Positions 1-11,580 of a stretch of 64,000 nt of DNA are shown in pieces. Made by a program: the position numbers and the translations under genes. The notes under the pieces were generated by a model. That model ran no database searches, had not been told where the DNA came from, and saw only the letters and a list, made by a program, of their open reading frames with translations. Origin of the DNA: Astragalus membranaceus (Eukaryota; Streptophyta; Magnoliopsida; Fabales; Fabaceae). Each line of letters starts with the position of its first letter. Position 1 is the stretch's first letter. The stretch lies in assembly GCA_039519185.1 (NCBI GenBank), contig CM076849.1:38052203-38116202 (forward strand). The letters are read 5' to 3'.

Positions 1-2402
1 AAGACAATTACTTTGGTGCCAACCAAATATGACCTAAATTTGTCAAATGCAAAGACTACAGCTAATAGTTCTTTCTCAGTGACTGTGTAATTCAATTGAG
101 CTTCTACAAGTGTTTTGCTAGCATAATATATAGAGTGAAAAATTTTATCATACCTTTTCCCAAGCACAGCTCCAATGGCAAAGTCACTAGCATCACACAT
201 AAGCTCAAAAGGCTTACTCCAGTCAGGAGCTATAATAACTGGTGTTGTTATTAAAGCTCTCGTCAATTTATCAAAGGCTAACATGCATGGCTGATCAAAT
301 GTGAAGGGGTTATCATGCTGTAATAGTTGACATAGAGGTTTGGAGATTTTTGAAAAATCTTTTATAAACCTCCTATAGAATCCAGCATGCCCCAAAAAGC
401 TTCTAATACCTTTGATGTTGGTTGGAGGAGATAGCTTCTCAATGACCTCTATTTTAGCCTTGTCCACGTCCAATCCTTTTTTGGATATCTTATGCCCCAA
501 AACTATACCTTCTTGCACCATAAAATGGCATTTCTCCCAGTTTAGCACAAGGTTAGTTTCTTCACATCTAATCAAGATTTCTTCCAAGTTGGATAGGCAT
601 AGATGGAATGTTTCTCCAAACACAGAGAAATCATCCATGAAGACTTCCATGGATCTTTCAATGTAATCAGAGAAAATTGCCATCATACACCTTTGAAAAG
701 TGGCAGGTGCATTACACAGGCCAAATGGCATCCTTCTAAAAGCAAAGGTGCCATATGGACAAGTGAATGTAGTCTTCTGCTGATCTTCAGGCAGTATTGC
801 AATCTGGTTATAACCTGAATAACCATCAAGAAATCAATAAAATTCTTTACCTGCTAGCCTGTCCAGCATCTGGTCAATGAAAGGCAATGGGAAATGGTCC
901 TTTCTTGTTGCTTTGTTCAACCTCCTGTAATCCATGCATATTCTCCAGCCTGTTATTTTTCTGGTTGGAAGCAGCTCATTCATTTCATTAGCAATTACTG
1001 TTACCCCTCCCTTCTTTGGCACACACTGCACAGGACTAACCCATGCACTGTCAGATATGGGGTACACAATACCTGCATCCAACCGCTTAATGATTTCCTT
1101 CTTCACCACCTCTTTCATAATTGGGTTCAACCTCCTCTGCCCTTCAATACAATTTTTAGAATCTTCCTCTAACACTATTCTGTGCATACAGATGGTTGGG
1201 CTGATACCCTTGATATCTGCCATCTGCCAACCAATTGCCTTTTTATGCCGCTGCAGCGTTTGAATCAGATCCTGTTCCTGCTTTTCAGAAAGGTCAGAAG
1301 CAATTATAACAGGCAAAGTACTATTGTCACCTAGATAAGCATATTTGAGGTGTGAAGGCAACTCCTTAAGTTCCAGAGTTGGTGGGTGTTCAGTGGAGGG
1401 GAGATCCTTTCTCATGTCTGAATTCTCCTGCTCCAAAGATTCATATTTCTTAGCCCAAATTTCTTTGACTATCTGCTCCTCCTCTTCTGCAGCTTCTGCA
1501 TCAGACCATGTATCTTCACTGCTGTCCAGTAATTGCCTCAGATGATCTGTGCTTTTCTGGAAGTGATCCTGAACTACTTTGTCAATAGCAGATACAAAGG
1601 AGCACTCTTCAATGTTGGGACCTGGAAATTTCATAGCATTGAGGATGTTGAACTTGACTTCTTGGTCATTGACCCTCATGATCAATTCTCCTCTCTGCAC
1701 ATCTATCAAAGTTCTTCCAGTGGCCAAGAATGGCCTTCCCAGTATGATGGGTACTTCTTTATCTGCATCAAAATCCAAAATTACAAAATCAACAGGAAAT
1801 ACAAATTTGTCTACCTTTATTAGAACATCATCTAAGATTCCTTCTGGATATGCAAGAGTTCAATCAGCTAGCTGCAGTGTAAGTGAGGTAGGTCTGGCAG
1901 TTCCCACTCCTAGCTGTGTGTATATGGACTTGGGCATAAGATTTATGCTGGCTCCCAAATCACATAGAGCACGACCAGAGTACAAATTTCCAATTGAACA
2001 TGGTATAGTAAAACTGCCAGGATCCTTTGATTTGGGTGGGAGCTTGTTCTGCATCAACATGCTACACTCCCCAGTCATTGCTACTGTTTCAAACTCCCCA
2101 AGTCTCCTCCTCTTAGTAAGCACATCCTTCATAAACTTTGCATAGTTGGGCATTTGTTGGAGAGCCTCTACCAAAGGGACATTAATGTGCAACTGTTTAA
2201 GGACTTCAAGGAATTTGTTAAATTGCTTGTCTTCATGAGCCTTTCGAAGTCTTTGAGGGTATGGAGGATCTGGATATGTTGGGATAATTTTGGGTGGTGG
2301 TGGTATTTTTTCAGCAACAGGCGCTGCAGCGTTAGGTTTAGGCGTTGTAGTGTCAGTTGCAGGTTCTTTTTTGTTTTTCAGAATTTTTGTTTTTTTCAGC
2401 AT
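1..2402 (-). pseudogene. Athila pol (protease and reverse transcriptase), broken and cut
   Basis: The frame from 2402 holds the aspartic protease (CDLGASIN active site near 1950). An in-frame TGA at 1860-1862, where arginine is usual (LAD-R), interrupts it. The frame resumes with LGRPFLATG and the N-terminal RT (WVSPVQCVPKKGG, CMDYRRLNKATRKDHFPLPF). A second in-frame TGA at 834-836 follows KEFY. After it the same frame runs open to position 1 with PFGLCNAPATFQRCM, FMDDFSVFG, FLGHAGFYRRFI and the beginning of RNase H. The remaining RNase H and integrase are outside the window. Both stops could come from C-to-T change. Confidence 0.85.
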
Positions 2403-4020
2403 CTGAAACAGTTGATGATCCTATCAAATCTCTCCCACTCCTTAAAGATATAGCTTTTACATGCTCCTTCCCTGTAGTACTTGAAGTTGAGGCTTCTGTA
2501 GTGGATGGTAATGATCCACTAATTCTTTGGGAAAGGACATTAGCCATCTGCCCCATCTGAACTTCTAGATTTTTAATGGAAGCTTCATGAGTTTTAAGAG
2601 TTGTCTTACAATCACTCATAAAGCTTTTCATCAATCCTTCCAATGAATTATCTATGACTGGGGCATTCTGCCTTTGGTAGTTTTGAGTAGGGAATTCTGG
2701 TGGATTTGCTGGAGCACTATAATTGGGTGCTGTTGCATTGTTGGCTCCCCATCTGAAATTGGGGTGGTTCTTCCAACCAGGATTATATGTATTTGAATAG
2801 GGATTATTGTTTTTGTTGAAACCCACAAAGTTCACAGAGACAGGATTACTAGGACATTCTTCATACAAATGCTCTCCTCCACAATATACACAGCTTACTG
2901 ACCCTGGAGAGGCTTGCTCAATAACAGCTACTGTTGGTTCACGTGCCGCTGCAGCGGTAACCGCTACAGCGTTTGATGTGTTCATAGATTTTATCATGTT
3001 AGTGAGAGAGGCAACCTGTGCAGATAGAGCAGAAACTTCACTTATTTCATGCACACCAGCTACCTTCTTATGCTGAGCTAACCTTTCTGTAGGCCATTGA
3101 TAACTATTTGTGGCAATATCATCAATCAGCTCACATGCCTCATTATAGGAGGTTTTCAACAACACACCCCCTGAAGAAGCATCTAACATTTGTCTGGTTG
3201 TTGGATCTAGTCTATTGTAGAAGGTTTCCATTTGGATAATCACAGGTATACCATGATGATGGCACTTTCTTAACCGCTCCTTCCATCTCTCCCAAGCTTC
3301 AAACAGTGTTTCAGCATCTTTTTGTCTGAATGTAGTAACCTCATTCCTCATTCTTGCATTCTTACTTGGAGGAAAATATTTTGCTAAGAACTTCTCAGCC
3401 ATTTCATTCCAAGTATGGAGAGAGTTAGGCTCTAGAGAAGTTAACCAGGTCTTTGCTCTATCCTTCAAGGAATAAGGAAAAAGTTTTAATCTGAATGCAT
3501 CATCACTTACCCCTGGAATGATGAAGTTACTGCAGACTTACAAAAATTGCTTCAAGTGTAAATATGGGTCCTCTTGAGGAGCACCACCAAACTGTCCCAC
3601 TGTTTGCAACATTTGGAACATCATAGGTTTGAATTCAAACTGAGCTGTATGGAGAGTATGTCTTGCTATGCTTGTCTCCATGGTTTGTGGATCAAACACA
3701 GCATAGTCTCTCATTGGTCTATCTCTGTCATTTACCATTTGAGCAGGTCCTTCATTTATGAATTGATGTCTGTACCAGTCCTCTTGGTCATGTAAGGTGG
3801 GAGTGGGTGGCTGCTGATGTCTACCTCTACCCCTTCCACCTGGTTCGGTCCCTCCTCTACCAGAATTAGATCTTCCATGTGGAGTGGTAGCTCTACCAGA
3901 AGTGGTCCTCTGACTATGTTCTGACATGGTGGGTCTGAGTTTTTGAAGATGTCTTAGTTTCCTGAACCTTCTCTCTGGTTCTGAGTATGGTTCAAATTCT
4001 GGTGGTTGAGACCTGGGCAT
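2353..4020 (-). pseudogene. Athila gag, broken
   Basis: The capsid-nucleocapsid precursor starts at the ATG at 4020 (MPRSQPPEFEP). It runs through an Arg/Gly-rich N-terminus to the retrotransposon gag core (AKTWLTSLEP, FLAKYFPPSKN, LFEAWERWKE). A Cys/His knuckle follows (CVYCGGEHLYEEC). One in-frame TAA at 3538-3540 separates the N-terminal 160 codons from the core. Between about 2353 and 2402 the frame shifts by one to join the protease. Gag would form the virus-like particle in the cytoplasm. This copy could not make a full-length product. Confidence 0.85.
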
Positions 4021-4120
4021 ACGCTGTAGCGCTTACTGCTGCAGCAACAAGAAACAACACACCAGTGTAAAATAGGCACTAAGTTTACTAAAAACTTAAA
4101 CAATGAAAATTAAATGCAAT

Positions 4121-4137
4121 CCCCGGCAACGGCGCCA
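4121..4137 (-). other. Primer binding site, tRNA-Asp type
   Basis: The minus strand reads TGGCGCCGTTGCCGGGG just inside the LTR end. This is the classical Athila primer site, complementary to the 3' end of tRNA-Asp, and it primes minus-strand cDNA synthesis. Confidence 0.85.
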
Positions 4138-4143
4138 AAAACT

Positions 4144-5604
4144 TGTTGTGCGAAAAGGTGATGTGCAAGTATACACAATCGCAACAAGTAATATAATGAT
4201 ATGTAAAGTTCGTTCCCACAGGGATTGGAATTAATCTAAGAAGTTTAAGTGATTAGAAGCTTAGTGAAAAGAATTGAGTACAAAGTAAAGGTAAAGAGTT
4301 GTAAACATTATAAGTTGTGATAAAACAGTATTAAGTTGAAGTAATTTAAAAGGTGAGTTGGATAGCTCAGTAGTTGTGTAAATTCCAAAGAGTAATGTTC
4401 AAACAATATTTAGACGCTGTAGCGTTAAGCGCTGTAGCGCTTCAAAGTCCGTAGACGCTGTAGCGCTTTGGTAGCGTGCCTTTCAGTCACTTTCGTCAGG
4501 GTTATGTTACAAGACTCCTATGTCTAGGCTCTAAATAAGTTTTACCCCTGTATATTAAGCTCTTACAACTTGCCTTATGAACTATTACTCCCCTATGTCT
4601 AGAGTTAAGTAGTGCTTCCTTTAAATGTCTTTAAAGGGTTTTCATTCATATCATTCATTGAGTTCTCTTTGTGAACCATGTCTGTATCCACAAAGTTACC
4701 TTGTTTTAGTTGATCATTCCCAAACCAAGATTGAAAGCATTATGACACAAGGAATAAAACACAAACATCATAATATTATACAAAAGTTACTCAAGGTTCA
4801 TTACACACCAAGAACAATCCAACGACAACAAAGTTAGCTCATCACAAGTTCCATCAACATAATACAACTAGAGAGTATGTATTACCGTATGAAGACAAGA
4901 GAAGAGTGGTTGCAAAAGATACACTCCAATGATCCCAAGTAGCATACAAAGGATGAAGTTGAGGCGTGAGCAAAACCTTGAATGAAGACTAGAAAACTAT
5001 GCTAAAAATAAAAAGCTTAAAGGTAGTATAACAATGGAGAAAAGCTACTATGTCATAAGAAGTTCTTCTTCCAAGTTACAACTACTTGTGTCTACGTATG
5101 TTACTTTTTGATGAAGCAATCTATATTAATCTAAAACTAACTAAGTCTTAATAGAATAATAATATCACATGATGATCATGAGACTTAGATATTATCCTTA
5201 AAGTACTTTACAAAAAGTGCTAATGATGGAGTACACCAACTATCACATGGGTTCCATTTAGGGGGCGCCAAGTGTAATTTAGCATCCACTTGGAAGTCAA
5301 AATATCCAGCTGAGAGGAAGAGATAAGGGTGGTGACTCATCATGTCCTCAAGTGGTCACACAAATATCTCAATGGTCAGCCGTCATCTAACGCTGTAGCG
5401 TCTCCTTGATAGCATACCGCTGCAGCGCTAAAGCAAAACATCAAACATATTCACAAAGGCATTGACTATGCCCACGTTTTAGGGAATTGACTTATAATCT
5501 ATATTTACTCTAAGATTCACATATTTAAGTACTAGAATTACTTGAGAAGTAAGCTTGACTTAAGTATTAGGAGCATAAATAACCTATATAAAATAGAGTT
5601 ATCA
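4144..5604 (-). repeat. 5' LTR of the Athila element
   Basis: On the minus strand the LTR begins TGATAACTCT and ends CGCACAACA, giving TG...CA ends and 1461 bp, a usual Athila size. The end is fixed by the primer site seven bases downstream. The start is fixed by the point where the host element's pol frame is broken. It contains five CGCTGYAGCG motifs (near 4415, 4430, 4456, 5391 and 5418). The partner 3' LTR lies outside the window, so age cannot be read here. Confidence 0.85.
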
Positions 5605-7434
5605 GTTATTCAGCTCTTTCTGATCAAACTGATACTTCAAACTTTTGTGATCACTAAAGACTTCGAAACGAGACCCATACAGGTAATGTCTCCAAATCTT
5701 CAGTGCATACACAATAGCTGCTAACTCCAAATCATGAGTTGGATAATTCTCCTCATGAGACTTTAGTTTCCTGGACACATAAGCTACCACTTGTTGATTC
5801 TGCATGAGAACACATCCTAAACCCTTTCCAGAAGCATCGCTGTAAATTTGAAATTCCAAAGATGGATCCGGAAGAATCAGGATTGGAGCAGAAGTCAACT
5901 TAATTTTCAATTCTTGAAAACATTCTTCACAATCAGCATCCCATGTAAACGGTTGACCCTTACGAGTTAGCCGAGTAAATGGAAGAACTAATTGTGAGAA
6001 TCCTTGGATAAACCTTCTATAATAACCAGCTAGACCCAAGAAACTTCTGATCTCTGTGACTGACGTTGGTCGCTCCCAGTTTAACACAACTTCCACTTTA
6101 CTGGGATCTACAGCAACTCCCGATTGGGAAATCACATGTCCCAAAAACTTTACCTCAGGCATCCAGAAATCACACTTCGAGGGTTTTGCGTACAACTTCT
6201 TTTCTCGGAGTACATTCAGAACAATGCGGAGATGTTGAACATGCTCCTCAATGGTCTTCGATTACACCACGACATCATCATCAATGAAAACAACTACAAA
6301 TTGATCCAGGTACGTGTGGAAAACTCGGTTCATGTAGTCCATGAATACCACCGGAGCATTAGTCAAACCGAAGGGCATCACTACGAACTCGTAATGTCCA
6401 TACCTAGTACGGAAAGCTGTCTTCGGAATATCTAAGGCTCTAACCTTTAATTGATGATAACCTGACCTCAGATCAATTTTTGAAAATATCACGGCACCTC
6501 GAAGTTGATCCAGCAATTCGTGTATCCTTGGCAAAGGATATTTGTTCTTGATCGTCACTTTGTTGAGTTGTCGGTAGTCAATACACAATCTCATACTTCC
6601 ATCTTTCTTCTTAACTAGCAACACCGGAGCACCCCATGGAGAAGCGCTCGGTCGAATGAACTTCTTTGATATCAACTCTTCAAGTTGGGATTTCAATTCC
6701 TTTAATTCTAAAGGAGACATTCGATAAGGAGCAATAGATATTGATCCTGTGCCAGGAACCAATTCTATAGAAAACTCTACCTCTCTATCTGGAGGTATTG
6801 AAGAAACTTCATTCAGAAAAACATCCAGAAATTCATTCACAACCTGAACAGATGACAAATCTAAACCAGTTTCAGTGGATGCAGATAACATAATAACATA
6901 AGCTTCCGCACCTTGGAATAATGACTGGTTTGCGGAGGTGAAAGAGATAACTGCTTCAGAATTTGCTTTCGTCAATTCCACGGATTCAGAGGCGAAATTG
7001 ATAGTTCGCTTGGCACAGTTGATTGTAACATGATTTGCAGTCATCCAATTCATACCCAGAACGATGTCCATACTTCTCATAGGCAAACAAATAAATTCTA
7101 CAACGAAATTTCTGTCTCCTATGACAAGTAGACAATTTTGACACAATGATTGGGTTTGAACACGACCCTTAGCAGCAGTTAAAATAGTTATTGGCTCGGA
7201 TAGCGGAGATAAAGCTAATCCCAACCGATCCACACATGATTCTGTTATAAAACAATGGGTTGCACCCGAATCATATAATACACTGACGGAGTTATTAAAG
7301 AGAGATACCATACCCTCAGTAAGTTGTCTGCAGGTGTGACTGTCTGAGCATCCAGAGTGTTGATTCGCCTGCGTGTTGGAGCAGCTTGAGCTTCTTTGAA
7401 ACTCTTCCTTGCTGGGCACTCTTTACCATAGTGA
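5605..7434 (-). pseudogene. Chromovirus pol: zinc knuckle, protease and RT, broken
   Basis: The frame starts with the second half of a CCHC knuckle (GHYGKECPAR). It continues with the aspartic protease (LYDSGATHCFI, then DIVLGMNWM) and RT (YRMSPLELKELK, SPWGAPVLLVKKKDG, CIDYRQLNKVT, PFGLTNAPVVFM, VFIDDD). An in-frame TAA at 6262-6264 lies just after the catalytic Asp pair. The frame is open again from there (FLGLAGYYRRFI, then the RNase H start YSDASGKGLGCVLMQ) until the Athila insertion at 5605 in the conserved FDQKELN stretch. The product would be the cDNA-making enzyme; this copy is inactive. Confidence 0.85.
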
Positions 7435-7439
7435 CCCAC

Positions 7440-8726
7440 TGTTAACTTTTCGGCAAGTGTACCAAATCGTTCAAGTAATAAAATCGGTAAGAACCGGATA
7501 TCGTCCTCAAGGATCGAAGTTAATTTACTAAGAAGTTAACAACAGCTAATAGAAACCAAATTGAAATGGGTTTGTTTGATAATTGTTGAGCTATCAAGCT
7601 CGAAGTAAAGCGAAAAAAAATGTTTTTGTAGTTTTTTTATAATAACAGCACGAAGAAAAGGTTGAAAGATATGCGATGAGAAGGTGCTAGGGATGAAAGC
7701 CCTTTGATTTCTACTATGGTCATTGATTCATTCTTAAAAGATAATTTCTCTCTCTTGTTTGCTATAGAATTCACTATTTTACTAAACCCTAATCCCTTAG
7801 GTGATTAGCCTTTGTTAATTCATGAAAACCCTAATCCCTTAGGTGCTTCTAATCATAACAAGCATTAAGCGTCCAGAATTCATACACATACATCAAAACG
7901 GCGATTATTCCTAAGCGACGAAATTGAAGGAATCGAATTCCAAGCTAATCAATAACCAAATTCCCATTTAAATTATTGAAATAGATTTTATTTTATGCTT
8001 TCCCAAACATAAACATATAACGAATAGAAATTTGATTCACAAACGAAGAGAGAAAACGATAAAAGTACTGAATTAAATCAATAACCACAGTTTTACATCA
8101 AAGTTCAATCATCCCTAACATAAACGGGTTTAGTTACACATGATAAAAGGAGAGAAAAAGGGAGAATTACAGATTGAAGGTGAAGATGAATGCATTAGAA
8201 TCCTCAATTCTTGTTCCCAAGTCTTGATTCTTCACTTGTCGTCAGCTGGCAGGAGCTCTCTTCGCGTGCTAGGGTTCCAAAAGTCCCCAAAAAACGCGTC
8301 TGTCCCTTGTTTTAACGTGTTTCCAGTATTTTGCGCTGCACTCGCGCTTCCGGCGCCACTTACGCGCAGATGGAGGACGCTACAGTGCAGTTTTTGCGCC
8401 TCAGTTGCGCCTCACGCGCAACTGCAGCGCAATTTGGCAGGAACTCCTGTGATTCTGCGCTCCGTTTGCGCTCCGTGCGCAACTGCAGCGCAATGCTCAC
8501 TTCCTTGTATTTTTGAGTCTGCTTGCTTGCATTTCTTCGTTCCTCTCTTCACCTAGTCCCTGGGCACAAAAACACCACAAAACCCAGCATAAACACTGCA
8601 AAGCAATTAAATCTCAAATAGAACAACTCATTAATTTTCTCCTAACAATTTCCATTCATTCATCAAATTATCAAGTAAAATTCCCCTTTTTCGCAGTGAA
8701 AAACATCATGTGATGGGGATTCATCA
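7440..8726 (-). mobile_element. Solo LTR inserted in the chromovirus zinc knuckle
   Basis: A 1287 bp block with TG...CA ends (minus strand: starts TGATGAATCCCC, ends AAAAGTTAACA) is flanked by perfect 5 bp repeats CCCAC at 7435-7439 and 8727-8731. The host frame on the two sides rejoins into one CCHC knuckle if the block and one CCCAC copy are ignored. That proves the insertion point. No internal retroelement domain is present, so it is the product of LTR-LTR recombination. The block holds GC-rich patches of GCGC-type words (8330-8490) but no gene. Confidence 0.85.
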
Positions 8727-8731
8727 CCCAC

Positions 8732-9300
8732 TACTTTACTATAAAAGCACCGATTGATCTTTGCTAACAATCACCACCGTGATGCTTTCCATAGTTAGAA
8801 CATCTTCTAACCTTTGAAGAATCGAAGAATTGCACTTGCTTTTCCTTTGATGAATTTATCTTAGGGCTTGCATTCGGAGTTGATAATTCAACTACCTTCT
8901 TTCCTTTCCAGTACTCTCCTTGAGATCATCCTCGGCGACATAGGCTGGTTGCTCTACGGTAGCATAATTGGTGAGAGTATAAGAACTGAGACCCTCAGTC
9001 ATATAAGCACGAAAGGCCCCTCTTATACATCTGCATCTCCCATTCCTGATTCGGAGCATACTTTACCACTTGGTAAAACTGAGACAACTTCTCAAACTTA
9101 ATGATGAATTCTTCCACTGTCATGTCACCTTGCCTGAGGATGCACCGGTTGGAGATTCCGGTCTTGGTTGAGGATTGCGTCTTGATCATCCTGCCATAAT
9201 TCCGCTTATGATGCACTAAGTATTAAGTTGATCAGGCTCAATGTCTCTTAGCATCACAAGTATAATTACAACAAGGACTACCAAGGAATCGACTCAACCC
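8732..9300 (-). pseudogene. Chromovirus gag remnant
   Basis: The minus strand encodes a retrotransposon gag fragment at 8995-9216 (QGDMTVEEFIIKFEKLSQFY, followed by YAPNQEWEMQMYKRGL). Toward 8732 it encodes the first cysteines of the zinc knuckle. The N-terminal gag sequence expected between here and the primer site is missing or scrambled: only about 120 bp separate the core from the LTR, against several hundred in complete elements. The element was therefore defective apart from its insertions. Confidence 0.7.
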
Positions 9301-9324
9301 TAAACTAAGTCCGACTAGGTCGAA

Positions 9325-9339
9325 CTGCTCTGATACCAA
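9325..9339 (-). other. Primer binding site, initiator tRNA-Met type
   Basis: The minus strand reads TTGGTATCAGAGCAG directly after the LTR end GGGTGTTACA. TGGTATCAGAGC is the standard plant primer site complementary to initiator tRNA-Met. It fixes the LTR end at 9341 and the element's direction. Confidence 0.85.
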
Positions 9340-9814
9340 CTGTAACACCCCGGAATTTCTAACGAGTAGAAATACTCAAGTGCACCATCCCTAACACATC
9401 AGAGATATATTTCCTGTTTAAATACTGAACACCACTCTAAATTTTTCACTGAATAATAACAAGACCGTCTTAAACATAAGTAAGACCATGTCGGTTCTCT
9501 GACCATAAACCATCAGTGAACTACAGTGTTCAATATCATACAAGAAAGCGGAAACAAAATACATAACTCGACCATCCGGTAACGACATAAAGTTGTGATA
9601 CAAAGATAACAAGGGAAACATAAACTTAAGCATAAAAGCTAAGTCATCAACAACCATCCGAACACCACCTACTCGTGCCTGTTGGATCTCCACTTTTCCT
9701 GTTTATCTGTAAAACAACAACATATAAATAATGAGATACAATCTCAGTGAGTTCTACCGAGACCCCTAACAACACTCTCGGTTCAATTATGAAACCATTC
9801 GAACACGACACCGA

Positions 9815-10043
9815 CTGCGCGAACGCTAAGCCCGGTGGACCGCATTCTTTAACTTTTAATATAATGCCGACTGCGCGAACCTAAGCCCGGCTAACCTGTT
9901 ATAACTCAGTACGACACCGACTGCGCGAACGCTAAGCCTGGTGTATCGCACAGTACGACACCGACTGCGCGAACGCTAAGCCCGGTGTATCGCACAACAA
10001 ACTTTTTAACATAACACCGACTGCGCGTACGCTAAACTCGGCG
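9815..10043. repeat. Five-copy tandem repeat in the chromovirus LTR
   Basis: The core CGACTGCGCGAACGCTAAGC occurs five times with small changes (near 9820, 9870, 9920, 9960 and 10018). Each is followed by CCGGTG-like words and variable spacers of about 15-25 bp. The core is GC-rich in an AT-rich setting. It could be an enhancer-type array in the LTR promoter, but nothing here tests that. Confidence 0.75.
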
Positions 10044-10269
10044 AACCCCCTTACCAATAGTACTTTCCCTAATGGCACATGGCCTAGGGTAAGGGATCAT
10101 GACTGCCCCGCCTAGTATGTCAACATGGGTCGTCACCCAACTCAATATATATTAAATATATCTACACACGATGACCTGTTAGTTCACCTACACTCAATGA
10201 ACATTTAGTCCATCTACTTTTGACCGTTAATCGAACATAATACCCGCATTGGGCCGTTTCCTATAGTCG

Positions 10270-10274
<5 letters not shown>

Positions 10275-10354
<80 letters not shown>
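10275..10354. repeat. (AT)n microsatellite, 80 bp
   Basis: An uninterrupted AT dinucleotide run lies within the chromovirus LTR. Confidence 0.98.
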
Positions 10355-10356
<2 letters not shown>

Positions 10357-11253
10357 TGAATCGTAGTCCGGTTTCCTTTTCGATAAAACATGTCCTCACA
10401 CGTATTCTATTGTTCGGTTTCTCGAGACAATTTATAACTTCAAAAACAGTCCATTTTACAACTTCAATTATATATAAGATTAGGCCTTTCAATAGGCTTT
10501 CAAACGCACCTGAGAACACCTCAGTCGGGTTCCCGGATCAAAAGTTATCGCGAAAACAAAATCAGTGACTTTTGCTGAAAAACTGCAAAGCGTCGCGACG
10601 CGAACTGCTTCCGTCGCGACGCGAAAAGTATCAGAAACATTTTCCTCACGAATTCGTGCATGGTCGCGACGCGATGGCTGCGTGTCGCGCCGCAATGGCT
10701 TGCTGAGAATTGCAGATTTTGCGATTTCTCGCGAAATCCGCTATTCCGCTCAATTCCGATTCTTGCTCTGATTGAAAACAGACCAAACAACCATAAAAAC
10801 AGATTCAATTCTCATCACACAATCAATCAATTCAATCAAAAACTCAACGTAAACGAATTTTATCAAAATACGATATATTTCGAAATAACGATTTTCGACT
10901 CAAAATCTTTCGAAATCAATCAACGTAAAATTCATTGTAGAACGAAATAATCCTAAACGTGAGTAAAACTCACCCTTGAAGCGAGAGTCGATACCGAGCC
11001 GAAATCACTGAGACTTCAAAATCCCCAAACGGAACCCTATAGTCTCCAATCCGCTTCCAACTTCGATTCGAACTTCAAATCACGTTCAATCTTCCTTGGC
11101 TTCGTTCCTAATCATGTTTCAATCATAAATATCGTTCCCCAATCCATGATTTCGATCAATCCCTCACCAAAACCCTAAAATTCGAATTCAATCAAAGAGG
11201 GGGAAAAATGGGTGAGAGGTTACCTAGTTCTTGGAGGGCAACAATGTAGGTGA

Positions 11254-11303
<50 letters not shown>
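11254..11303. repeat. (GAT)n microsatellite
   Basis: About sixteen GAT/ATG units are followed by a CT-rich stretch. This trinucleotide run explains the spurious poly-Met (plus) and poly-His (minus) open frames. Confidence 0.97.
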
Positions 11304-11305
<2 letters not shown>

Positions 11306-11580
11306 TTTGGGGGTGAGAGATTCTTCCTCTTCTCCTCTTTCTCTTCTTCTTCCTTTCTTCTTTCTTCTCTTCTCTTCTTTCCTTCGATTATTTCTTTCTC
11401 TTCTCCTTTGACTTCTCTTTTTTCTTTTATTTCTATTAAGTGGTAATATGGTCAAGTAACCATATTGCTCTTAATCTCTTATTTCTTCCACAAATCATCC
11501 TTATTCCGTTTTATCGGGTTAGCGTTCCTGAGCCAACCAAATAATTACTTTAGTACTTCCACAAACCCTAAACACCTGCT

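Larger units (their letters stand above)
1..5604 (-). mobile_element. Athila-type Ty3/gypsy retrotransposon, cut by the window edge
   Basis: The element reads on the minus strand: 5' LTR (5604-4144), primer binding site (4137-4121), gag, protease, reverse transcriptase, and the start of RNase H at the window edge. The protease text (CDLGASINLMP, then LGRPFLATG), the FMDDF form of the RT active site and a tRNA-Asp-type primer site are the marks of the Athila lineage. It sits inside the RT-RNase H region of another gypsy element, whose reading frame stops exactly at 5605. The five bases outside the LTR (GTTAT, 5605-5609) are the presumed target duplication; the matching copy would lie left of position 1. 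The coding frame carries several stops and a frameshift, so this copy is dead. Confidence 0.9.
5605..11580 (-). mobile_element. Tekay/Del-like Ty3/gypsy chromovirus, 5' half, with two nested insertions
   Basis: From right to left on the minus strand this copy shows a long 5' LTR (to 9341), a tRNA-Met-type primer site, a short gag remnant, a zinc knuckle, protease and RT. Pol is cut at 5605 by the Athila element; the zinc knuckle is cut by a solo LTR (7440-8726). The rest of pol and the 3' LTR must lie left of the window. RT wording such as LDQFVVVFIDD and GHYGKECP point to the Del/Tekay chromovirus clade. That clade call is from memory of motifs. The outer LTR edge near 11.58 kb is uncertain because the second LTR is not available. 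Confidence 0.75.
9341..11580 (-). repeat. 5' LTR of the chromovirus (outer edge uncertain)
   Basis: The 3' end of this LTR (TGTTACA on the minus strand) abuts the primer site. No second copy is in the window, so the far edge is a guess: TGTTTAGGGTTTG near 11.58 kb is one TG candidate. The LTR holds a five-copy tandem repeat (9815-10043), an 80 bp AT microsatellite, a GAT microsatellite and a polypyrimidine stretch (11310-11440). No gene is visible. Long minus- and plus-strand open frames over the GAT run (poly-Met, poly-His) are artefacts of the microsatellite. Confidence 0.6.

Noticed and set aside
11192..11455. Open frames with poly-Met (plus) and poly-His (minus) runs
   Set aside because: They are translations of the GAT microsatellite and a polypyrimidine tract, with no domain and no splice context.
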